64,000 bases of DNA from Gracilariopsis chorda (taxonomy: Eukaryota; Rhodophyta; Florideophyceae; Gracilariales; Gracilariaceae). The DNA is taken from positions 310,001-374,000 of the forward strand of contig NBIV01000014.1 of assembly GCA_003194525.1 (NCBI GenBank), read 5' to 3'. The notes beneath the pieces are model-generated. The model did not search any database, was not told the origin of the DNA, and saw only the letters and a list, made by a program, of their open reading frames with translations. The stretch's first letter is position 1; each line of letters starts with the position of its first letter. A program made the position numbers and the translations under genes. Shown piece by piece: positions 50,195-58,449 of this stretch.

Positions 50195-53100
50195 ATGGCG
50201 CTTCGAGAGCGCGTGCACAGAGTGCGACATTCGCTGCGCGTGAACAAGAAACGCGCGCAGCGTCGCGCCGCCACGCACCTTCCGTTTCTGCTCGTCGCTT
50301 TCTGCATCCCGCTGCTGCCGCTGCTAGCGCCGTCCGCATCGCGTCCGTCCCACCCGCAACCGCCGCCACCAGACACCGCCGCCCGCATCGACAGCCCCAT
50401 CCCCATCCCCACCACCTCCATTTCCGCGCGTCACCCCCTTCCTCACCCCCACGTGCTCGCCTCTCAACGCCTTACCAACCACTCCTTTCACTCCGTACGC
50501 GCGCTGCTTCCCCAACGTGACCGACCGCCTCTGCACGCCCTCTTCATCTGTCAGACCGCTTGTTGCATTCATTCGCTTTCGTCCGCCCTGCGTGCCGTCA
50601 CCCAACAGACTTTTGTTCCAACTTTTCTCACCGTTATTCACGCCTGTGGCAACCAATCGCACTCCTCTTTGTTACACGCCATACGCAATGCACTCGCCGA
50701 TCAGCAAAACCATTCCACAAGCTACACCCTCAGACCTGAAGTGGTCACACACTTTTGTCCAACTGCCACCTACGCAACTTGCACACTTGCTTACCTCGCA
50801 CATTCCGCCCAACGCGACACCGGATTCGCACTGCTCTTCGATGAAGGCGTCATCCTCGAGCCAACAGCCCTGGAAAAAGCCTATCTTTCCCTTATACACC
50901 GTTCCAATCAAACCAGTGCAATACGCCTTCTGTCTTATGATCCCTCATCTCTACAGCAGTCATACAAAGCGAATGATCCGCTTAAAGTGCGCACAATTCT
51001 TCCTTCAAACCACTCATCATCCGTGCAACCAATCCTTCCCGTCCCGCTCTTCTATTCTGTCCCCGCCTATCAACGCGCCGTCACAACTTCGTATCACATA
51101 ACAACACCCTCATTCTCACACTGGGCACCGCTTATTTCCGTTTTATCCCAATCACGACTATTACCGAGGGCCCTGTACACCCGCATTCACAAGCACTCCA
51201 CTCTGTCCTTTGATATATTTCAACAGTCTTCCGTCTTGCTCCCGCCCCATTTGCACTCTGAGTTAGCTTTTTACAAGTGGTCCGCCCGTCGCGATGAATC
51301 CGAAATGTATCAATTCGATCCACTTGGTCTCTCGCTTGAAATATCCTCAATCAATCTCGCACCCATTCCCTTCTGGCCTATACACAATTCTAATCCCAAT
51401 CATATCATGTTTATCCTACCTTGGATGCAAATGGGCGGTAGTGAGAATGCTATGCTTGATATTGCCAACCATGCTCTCTCTTTGCAATGGAACGTCACCT
51501 TTGTTTTCACCATGCCTTTCTGGATACAGGATTCCTTTGGTGAAATCGCCTTGCAACATCAGTGGATTGACCGTGCCCTACGCCTTACTTCGGATGTGTT
51601 TGACCTCGTGCAGCTCGTTCCTCATCAGTATGCCTCACGATTGTTGCGACATCTGTTGGAATCAAGGCGACCGAATTACGTTCTTATCTCCAATTCAAGA
51701 TGGGCTTATTCTCATTCTTCGTTCATCAACGCCGTGCTTCCGAGTGCGATTGTTGCCGATTACAATCATATGATACATATGAGTTGGGAGGGCGGTGGTT
51801 TGCCTCGTTTCGGTGCTAATCAGTCTCGTCATTTCGATTTGCATCTTACCGCTTCCAAAGATGTTGAGAATTCTATGCGTAAATGGATTGCTCCCAACAT
51901 TCTTAACTCCGACCATAATAAGGTTCAGACCTGTTATATAGGAACCGACCCTGATTTATTGTACTCTGGTGCTCAACGAACGGCGACGCGTTCAGAAATG
52001 AGGGCTCTACATGGTGTGTCTGAATATTCTACGGTTGTACTATATGCGGGTCGTTTCATTATTGAGAAGGGTATTGATATTGTGGCTGATATCGCTAATG
52101 TGTCTCTTAGTGATGACGTTTTGCGCTCCAGGCTTACTTTTGTGTTTGTTGGCTCTGGTCCTGAATTGACACGTTTGCAGTCCTTGCCGAAGAACGACAA
52201 GGAAGGACACCCGCTTGTGATTATTCAACCTCCAGCCGCGGGGCTGCAACAGATGAGAAAGTATTATGCCATGTCGGATGTGTTCTTGTTACCGTCTATT
52301 AATGAGGGTATCGCACTTGTTCTATATGAAGCAATAGCTTCTGGCATGCTCGCCATGTCGACAGATGTGGGTGGTCAACGCGAACTTGTCACCGATCAGA
52401 CGGGCGTGTTGTTAACCAATTTTAGGAGCTATTCTAAGATGAAGAATCATACGCTTGATAAGCTCCGTGACGTGTTGCGACACCCTGAAAAGTATGCCAA
52501 CGTCATTGAGAATGGCACCCGAATTGTGCGAGAGAGATTCACCACGGAGAAGTTTTGTGAGTGTGTGATGAGTAATTTGCAGCGCGTGAGACGGCAGAAG
52601 GATAAGGAGTTATTGGCGATCAAAGAGAATTTGGATGAGGAGCATGCTGTGGAGAAACGCGTTGAAGATGTTGCTGAAACAGTTCTGGAGGGTGTTGTTG
52701 TGGAACGATATCACGGTATGTATAATCGTGATCATGTGGAGCGATCGATCGAGGGGTTGGTCACGATTGGTATAAAAACTTTTGTATGTGATGCGAGTAT
52801 TCCGAAGCAGGTGGAATACATGGTACGATCGATTCGAGTGAATTACCCGCGAGTGAGAGTGATTCTTGCGAATGATGGACCCAAGTCTTTGTCGAATGAA
52901 CAGTTTCTGAAGGACGATCCGTTTATTGAGGAACATTTGTTGCCGGCTGATAGTGGTATTTCGTATGGTCGAAACTATATGGTGAATCTCACAAACACAC
53001 GCTACTTTGTGTTGCTTGATGACGACCATGTTTTCGATGACACGACGAATCTGACATTGTTGGTGAACGCTATGCGCAAGGAGAGCTATGACATTGTTGG

Positions 53101-53590
53101 TTTGCGTGTGCGAAATCTACCGGGAATTGATGAGCTTGAGCGCATTGGTATCATCATTCCTCGGTATGTGGCGAACGTCACAAATCTTAGAAACCGCGAG
53201 CTCACACTCTGCGTATGGAATGAAAACGAGGGCCCGAGCATTTTTGGCATCACGCATCCGATTCCTGTACACGTACTGCACAACGCCTTCATCGCGGATG
53301 TGGACGTGCTGCGAGAACACGGATGGAGAAATGAACTCAAGGTGAATGAGCACATGACCTTCTTCCTCGATGCCAAGGACGCCAACCTGAAAGTGGGCTA
53401 TCTACCCAGCGTGTTTGTGCACCATCGCGCGAGGGAGTACTCGGATTGTTACTTTGACATTCGTTTCCGTGAGGACAAGTACGCGGACTTGCTGCCCTAT
53501 AAGGAGCAGTTCGTATGGGATCTCGAATGCCAACGCAAGTTTCCCGAAAGAGTACGTCAACATATCATAGAAAAAGAACTAGCGGATTAA
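50195..53590 (+). CDS. Large multi-domain Golgi-type glycosyltransferase, 1131 aa
   Basis: The ATG at 50195 gives MALRERVHRVRHSLRVNKKRAQRR, a basic cytosolic tail, then one membrane anchor at about 29-47, the type II layout of Golgi enzymes. A Pro/Ser stem follows, then an unrecognised region to about 390. About 400-770 is a GT4 (GT-B fold) domain: MFILPWMQMGGSENAMLDIA, VVLYAGRFIIEKGIDIV, FVGSGPELTRL, and SINEGIALVLYEAIASGM with the E-x7-E motif. About 860-1120 resembles GT12/B4GALNT enzymes: IRVNYPRVRVILANDGP, YFVLLDDDHVFDDTT with the DxD-type DDD, and NEHMTFFLDAKDANLKVGYLP. A double enzyme adding two sugars to a wall polysaccharide or glycoprotein is plausible. Single exon. Confidence 0.85.
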   Translation: MALRERVHRVRHSLRVNKKRAQRRAATHLPFLLVAFCIPLLPLLAPSASRPSHPQPPPPDTAARIDSPIPIPTTSISARHPLPHPHVLASQRLTNHSFHSVRALLPQRDRPPLHALFICQTACCIHSLSSALRAVTQQTFVPTFLTVIHACGNQSHSSLLHAIRNALADQQNHSTSYTLRPEVVTHFCPTATYATCTLAYLAHSAQRDTGFALLFDEGVILEPTALEKAYLSLIHRSNQTSAIRLLSYDPSSLQQSYKANDPLKVRTILPSNHSSSVQPILPVPLFYSVPAYQRAVTTSYHITTPSFSHWAPLISVLSQSRLLPRALYTRIHKHSTLSFDIFQQSSVLLPPHLHSELAFYKWSARRDESEMYQFDPLGLSLEISSINLAPIPFWPIHNSNPNHIMFILPWMQMGGSENAMLDIANHALSLQWNVTFVFTMPFWIQDSFGEIALQHQWIDRALRLTSDVFDLVQLVPHQYASRLLRHLLESRRPNYVLISNSRWAYSHSSFINAVLPSAIVADYNHMIHMSWEGGGLPRFGANQSRHFDLHLTASKDVENSMRKWIAPNILNSDHNKVQTCYIGTDPDLLYSGAQRTATRSEMRALHGVSEYSTVVLYAGRFIIEKGIDIVADIANVSLSDDVLRSRLTFVFVGSGPELTRLQSLPKNDKEGHPLVIIQPPAAGLQQMRKYYAMSDVFLLPSINEGIALVLYEAIASGMLAMSTDVGGQRELVTDQTGVLLTNFRSYSKMKNHTLDKLRDVLRHPEKYANVIENGTRIVRERFTTEKFCECVMSNLQRVRRQKDKELLAIKENLDEEHAVEKRVEDVAETVLEGVVVERYHGMYNRDHVERSIEGLVTIGIKTFVCDASIPKQVEYMVRSIRVNYPRVRVILANDGPKSLSNEQFLKDDPFIEEHLLPADSGISYGRNYMVNLTNTRYFVLLDDDHVFDDTTNLTLLVNAMRKESYDIVGLRVRNLPGIDELERIGIIIPRYVANVTNLRNRELTLCVWNENEGPSIFGITHPIPVHVLHNAFIADVDVLREHGWRNELKVNEHMTFFLDAKDANLKVGYLPSVFVHHRAREYSDCYFDIRFREDKYADLLPYKEQFVWDLECQRKFPERVRQHIIEKELAD

Positions 53591-54382
53591 TGTAAGGGTG
53601 TATAGATGCGGTTCTCTCGATGACGATCGTGTGTAAATATCGAAGCAGAGCCGTCTCGAGAGAACATAGCTTAACAGTTCCGTCCAAAGACAAGCGGAAG
53701 CGGGGCTCACGAGCGCCCGGCTGCATTTGACTTCTATCGGGTCGATGTCGGTTACATGCAAATGCCAGCTTCTCGACTCGTGAGATACAGAGCGCTTGCG
53801 CAAAAGTGGATAGCACAGAACGAACACGAGAAGAAATACAAGACGGTGGTATGGTGGAATTGCGGGCAATGTCTTGTTCACTGCTGACTGCATTCTACGT
53901 ACCATACATGGATGGACGGAGGGGAATGTCTGCGATACGATGGTTGGTCTTTTAACAACACACAGATAACTGAAAGAATTTGAATGGTATCAAACGTCAT
54001 CTATGCCACAATGCAATTATGGGAATACATCTAACAAGAGTGTGTATGCTTCACTGACACAGAGCTGCACAGTTGAGCACAACACATTAGCAGGTAACCC
54101 TTACTCGCTTTGTGTTGGTTCAAGAGATATATTTGCACTAGTCAAGCTATCACACAAACGCTGGACAAACCGTGACCAGACGGTTCGACAGTACTTCAAA
54201 GACAGAGGTTACAAAGAAAGTTTCAACAAAGGCGCCAAGCAAAGTTTGCAACAGCACCAATTTCGCATTGTACTCAAGTGGTGGAGACCGGGCTAAAGAA
54301 GAAAGAAAGTGGGCTACTTTCTCTTACATGCGGTTTGTATAACCTTTTTCCATGAGAAAGACGATGGGATCATCAGAATGCG
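53591..54382. other. Intergenic region with one weak minus-strand frame
   Basis: A 108-residue minus-strand frame (53905-53579) starts with a hydrophobic anchor-like stretch (LVFLLVFVLCYPLLRKR) but overlaps the end of the glycosyltransferase gene and has no motif. I do not call it a gene. Nothing else seen. Confidence 0.4.
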
Positions 54383-55027
54383 CTATTGAGAAGGTGTGTC
54401 AAGGGTTTGAGATTGCGTTTCGTTGTGATTGCCGTTTGGCAGGGTATGGTGTACTTGTTGTTGCTGCTGAGGTTGAGAAGCACCACCAAAACTTTGCAAC
54501 TCGAGGGTAAGAAAGAGTGCTTGCGGATCATTGGTGGTAGGAGTGAGCAGAAATCTAGCGCGTTCAATATCAACAGGCGTACCAACTGGCAATCCCTTAA
54601 CAGCAGTAGAGGGGATAACAGCGCGCAGAGTACGGGGCGCAGTTCCAGAATTGTTGACAAGGGCCTCAATATTGCTGCGAGCCTGGGCAAGGTCAAGTTC
54701 TAATTGACGTGCGCGCAAGACCTCCAGCGCAAGGGCAACCTTATCTGCGGTGGTCAGTGCCGGGGCGCGGCTCTCCAGGGCGTTGTGCACAGCCTTTCGA
54801 AGCTCTGAATAAGGTGATGAAGCAGGTGGGGGTGGGGAGGAGGCGGCCGCGGTGGGCGAATCGCGTGGTTGGGCAGTTTGTTGAGAAGGGAGGGGAGTGA
54901 CGGGAGCGTCGGTTCGGGCGCGCTTGTGGGGATGTGAGGGTTGGTCGGATGTGGGTGGTGCGGCGACGTAGGGCGGTGAAGAAGCTTCTTCACGCTTATC
55001 AGCGCTCAGCATCATAGCTAGGTCCAT
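54383..55027 (-). CDS. Unknown protein with NLS-like motif and Gln-rich tail, 214 aa
   Basis: The ATG at 55027 starts MDLAMMLSADKREEASS; the longer upstream frame is low-complexity Pro/Ser/Arg and probably untranslated. SHPHKRARTD (about 38-47) resembles a nuclear signal. A Pro/Ser/Ala linker precedes a helical stretch, SPYSELRKAVHNALESRAPALTTADKVALALEVLRARQLELDLAQARSNIEALV (about 75-130). Then a mixed region, VIPSTAVKGLPVGTPVDIERARFLL, and a Gln-rich end. The family is not recognised. Nuclear localisation is only suggested. Confidence 0.55.
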   Translation of the reverse strand: MDLAMMLSADKREEASSPPYVAAPPTSDQPSHPHKRARTDAPVTPLPSQQTAQPRDSPTAAASSPPPPASSPYSELRKAVHNALESRAPALTTADKVALALEVLRARQLELDLAQARSNIEALVNNSGTAPRTLRAVIPSTAVKGLPVGTPVDIERARFLLTPTTNDPQALFLTLELQSFGGASQPQQQQQVHHTLPNGNHNETQSQTLDTPSQ

Positions 55028-55504
55028 GGTACGGTCTGTGCGAACGGGTCTCGAGTGCGGAGGGAAGGCAAAAGGCAGCCGCCGGCGGGCATGTGCAACC
55101 GACACGGGGAGGGGCTTTGAGTGACGTAGGGTAAGGAGGGGTTGTGAAGTGGCAGAGGAAGATAGATGTGGGGTACGAGGAGGTTTTTTGAGGGTGGGGG
55201 GGGGAGCGACTACTGCGAGGAGATAAGAAGGGAAGGGAGGGGGGACGTGGGTGGGATGGGTAGATAGGTGGGGGGGTTTGGGTCCGCGGGGGAGGGCGGC
55301 GAAGGGGGACGTCCTGCGTGGGATGGGCACACGCGTTACGTGCTCAGTGTAATGCGTGGGGAAGCGATGCGTTCAGCTCGATTTGCGCGCAGAGTGCTCC
55401 AAGTGCGCTGTCGTCAGGCAGCGCCCCAAATACACGTCACGCAACAGTTTGAATTGAGCGCATTCACTTTCGCGGGTTGCAGCCCGTCGCCGCGGCACGT
55501 TCCA
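55028..55504. other. Intergenic region, G-rich
   Basis: 477 bases between two minus-strand genes. Runs of G on the plus strand (55194-55275) form low-complexity tracts within the presumed promoter and leader of the 214-residue gene. Confidence 0.4.
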
Positions 55505-56173
55505 CTACGCGGCGAGCTCCTCGAACGAAGCGTCCGACTTGCGGTAGTGACAAAGTAACTTGACTCGAAATTTAGCCATGCGAACGTGCAGAAACTCCAG
55601 CGCCTTGGCCCGCTCCGGCGTGAGCACGTCGCCTTTTGAACACACGGTGAAATCTTGCAACAGGGTGATGACGCCCTTCTTCAGGCCAACTGGCAGTTCC
55701 ACCTGGCGTAGATTCTGTTCTTGGTTGGGAGCAAACCCTTCCAACGGCCCCTTTGTCAGATGCACATCTTCAGTGGCAACAAACCCACTCCTCGCAAATT
55801 CGTCCTCACAGTACTCGCGGAAAAAGCTGATGACGTCTTTGTGGGCGCGGTTTGTGAACAATAAGCCGACGTTTCCGACTAGTCGTTTTGACAGCTTTCC
55901 CAGCCCTTCGGAGTACTCCTCTTCCGGTGAACGACCTAACGCCACTTGCGCGATCTTCTTGCGCCCAAAGAAGAAACGAGAGTCGTTCCATGTGGCGCGC
56001 AGTTGCTTCAGTTTGGCGTTGCGCATGTTCTCCGTTGAGAATACGTAGATATGTTCATATTGGTCAATGTCGTTTCGAATCGCTTCCAACAAGTCCTGTT
56101 TCCTCTTCTTTCCAATCACGTGCTTTCGCGTTTTGGTTAGCGTCACAATTCTCTCTCTCTTTGACCGACCCAT
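55505..56173 (-). CDS. MRT4: Ribosome assembly factor MRT4, 222 aa
   Basis: Nucleolar relative of the stalk protein uL10 (P0). It holds the P0 site on the 60S precursor until export. MGRSKRERIVTLTKTRKH at the start, RNDIDQYEHIYVFSTENMRNAKLKQLRATWNDSRFFFGRKKIAQVALGRSPEEEYSEGL (32-95) and GNVGLLFTNR are the conserved N-terminal uL10-like block. GFVATEDVHLTKGPL and QEQNLRQVELPVGLKKGVITLL belong to the inserted domain II. Like other MRT4 proteins it lacks the acidic stalk tail of P0. Length agrees with yeast and human proteins. Intron-free and divergent from ribosomal protein eL43. Confidence 0.92.
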   Translation of the reverse strand: MGRSKRERIVTLTKTRKHVIGKKRKQDLLEAIRNDIDQYEHIYVFSTENMRNAKLKQLRATWNDSRFFFGRKKIAQVALGRSPEEEYSEGLGKLSKRLVGNVGLLFTNRAHKDVISFFREYCEDEFARSGFVATEDVHLTKGPLEGFAPNQEQNLRQVELPVGLKKGVITLLQDFTVCSKGDVLTPERAKALEFLHVRMAKFRVKLLCHYRKSDASFEELAA

Positions 56174-56553
56174 GAGTGCTCAGCAGTAGAAAATAGGTTA
56201 GTTACGCTAGGCAGAGTTGGAGAAGGCGTCTTCGTTACAAGCAGCTCGGGTGAGCGACGCGCACGACAACGGCGGTTATGGACAGCACGCACAACCTTCA
56301 TCAACAGGGCGTGTCCACGTTGCACTGCGCGTACACTCCGATTGGTCGACGCTCCCTTCTCCCAGCCAATCAAAATCCGCCAAGGCAGTGCACAATTTTC
56401 GAAATATTTGGATAGAGCCAACACGCCGTCGACGTCCAGTCGCGATCCGCCGACGACCAACTGCAACCTCCTCCGTCCGCGCCCCTCTTCATCGCCCATC
56501 GCATCGCCCATCGCATCGCATCTTCCGTCCCCACCAAGCCCCTCAACTTCACC
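56174..56553. promoter_or_regulatory. Shared promoter of MRT4 and eL43 genes
   Basis: 380 bases between divergent starts. The part before eL43 has the repeated CATCGCC/CATCGCA units (56495-56522) and a pyrimidine-rich stretch, common before ribosomal protein starts. No TATA box. Confidence 0.5.
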
Positions 56554-56838
56554 ATGGGAAAGCGTACCAGAAAAGTCGGCGTCGTCGGAAAGTACGGAAC
56601 TAGGTACGGATCATCGCTCCGTAAGCAGGTCAAGAAGATGGAAATCGCCCAACACGCCACCTACACATGCCCATTTTGCGGCAAGAACTCCGTCAAGAGA
56701 ACTGCCGTCGGAATCTGGAAGTGCGGCGCAAAGACCTGTTCCAAGGCCATTGCGGGCGGCGCCTGGTCCGTTAACACCCAGGCCGCCACTTCCGTGCGAA
56801 GCACAATCCGCCGTTTGAGAGAGGCCGTTGAACTGTAA
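56554..56838 (+). CDS. RPL37A: Large-subunit ribosomal protein eL43 (L37a), 94 aa
   Basis: [44 protein letters not shown] is nearly the family consensus, with an ACCATGG start context. The zinc site has C39 and C42 as usual, but the second pair is C57 and C62 (KCGAKTC), spacing CX4C instead of the CX2C known from animals and fungi. The rest ([30 protein letters not shown]) aligns without gaps. Length 94 against about 92. One exon. Confidence 0.96.
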   Translation: MGKRTRKVGVVGKYGTRYGSSLRKQVKKMEIAQHATYTCPFCGKNSVKRTAVGIWKCGAKTCSKAIAGGAWSVNTQAATSVRSTIRRLREAVEL

Positions 56839-57243
56839 ACGCTGTGCGTGCCGCTCTTTGTGCGTCCGCATTGCTGACTTGAGGTGCTTCTCGCTTTGAA
56901 GACGGATGGCGGATCGATTGCGTGCTGCCCTGACTGCGCTACTTGGACTGGTGTTGTATTCAATTGCTTTATGCTTACGATCGCCCGCACTTTATCTTTG
57001 ATCGGTTGATACGCCTTTGTGCAGTAAATGAGTCGCTTTCACACCACATGCGTCTTCGCTCTTCTTTTCTACATCGAGAAACTCTGTGTGTTTTGCGAGT
57101 TAATCCTTACATAGCGTTAGTCCCCTCACCACAATTTTCGTCTACCACCATCGTTGCTCCTGATTCAGACATACACACGCGTTACCATTTACCGTCTAAC
57201 CTCTCGACCATACGCCTCGAAAAAGGACTCCCCACATCCCTCT
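56839..57243. other. Intergenic region between eL43 and the small coiled-coil gene
   Basis: 405 bases between tail-to-tail genes. No open frame or repeat stands out. Confidence 0.4.
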
Positions 57244-57596
57244 TCATGCTGCGTTCTTACTGCAAAGTTTCAAGCATCAATATTGTACATGGTTAGTTCC
57301 ATCTGTCATGTACATCTGCACCGCACTCCGTTTCTTCAGACACTCACCTTTCCTCAGCTTCCAACGATCGCTTCAAGTGCTTGATCTGATACTTCAACTT
57401 TTGATTTTCCGCCTTTGTCAAAGCAAGTTCGTTCAAGCTCTCTTCTAACTCGCTAGCGCTTGTAGTAAGAATTGTACGCAATGTCTTCAGGTTCATCAAA
57501 GCCTCCGACAACACCGGGCGCAAATTCGTTCCATCTCCGTCGCCAACAACAGCTTCACAACCGCCATTCAATACAAACCTGCACGTCAGTATCCAT
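57244..57596 (-). CDS. Small three-exon coiled-coil protein, about 62 aa
   Basis: Exon 1 57596-57579 (MDTDVQ), intron 57578-57503 (76 nt, GTTTGT...AG), exon 2 57502-57348, intron 57347-57260 (88 nt, GTGAGT...TTTGCAG), exon 3 57259-57244 ending TGA. All junctions keep frame. The product is one amphipathic helix: MNLKTLRTILTTSASELEES, LNELALTKAENQKLKYQIKH, LKRSLEAEE. The second intron has strong splice sites. The first is weaker, so the N-terminus is uncertain. The E-N-x-K-L-x-Y-x-I-x-H-L-K pattern recurs in small conserved eukaryotic coiled-coil proteins of unclear role. I assign no function. Confidence 0.45.
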
Positions 57597-58449
57597 AGAA
57601 GCTTTGCAAAGCAGAAGATCGTGCTGGTTGTATGCCTGCTGCTGATGATTTACGTACCGGCTGTGGCGGCCCCTTTTTCAAGCTGTGCTACCCGTAGGGA
57701 TAGGTTTGCTATTGCCTTGTTTACCGATTCCGCATCTGTGTGCTCGGGGGCTATTGCGGATTGCTCGTTGTCTGCCATTGCTTGCGGGTGGTCTTCTTTG
57801 CTCTTTCCTCGTCTCTGCCTTGTTCCGATTGCTTCTAAAGCCGGTCTTTCAACTAAAAGCTTGTAAGCTCCCCTTTTTATGTGAGTACCCTTGTAGGAGA
57901 GATGCCCAACGGGTGGCGAAGCACGTTCCGACAGCGCTTCGCTCTATGCCTTTCAAGCCGAGTGCGTTTGCTCTTCTCGGAAATCCGAAACGAAAATCGG
58001 CGTGAAATGATAATGGGGTGCTTTTTCCAATTTTTTTTGGTTTTTGTCCGTCGGCGGAAATGCTGCTTGCTACGTAGGTGGCCCCTGCCATACCGTTTGG
58101 GAAGCTTTGTGGAAGATGCAGTGTTGATGCAACAGCAGATGTTTAAGACATGGAGCGATAGCGTTTATCCACTCCCGAAGTCATCGTGTTGCCTGTTCGC
58201 TCTCAAGAAGGGTAGAGAACTCTGAACGGATGACTTGCATTGCATCTTTTCAATTTTCGATTGTATCCTGTATACAAAGCGCTGATACCCGACGGTCATC
58301 ATAACTCCTTTTTGGAAGAAACTCCTCGCTCAACTCCCACATATCCGCGTGACCGCAGTTAGAGCACACGAGTTCATCATTTTACTGCTTCTATACACGG
58401 TCACCTGAGCGACACTTTCATTCGCGTTCAAACGTCCATAACGCGAAGA
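57597..58449. other. Intergenic region before the DEAH helicase
   Basis: 853 bases between divergent genes. Open frames at 57621-58225 lack motifs and look like chance. A T-run (58024-58038) is present. Probably regulatory. Confidence 0.4.

Noticed and set aside
53579-53905. A minus-strand 108-residue frame with a membrane-anchor-like head.
   Set aside because: Overlaps the end of a solid gene, and the rest of the frame has no structure I recognise.
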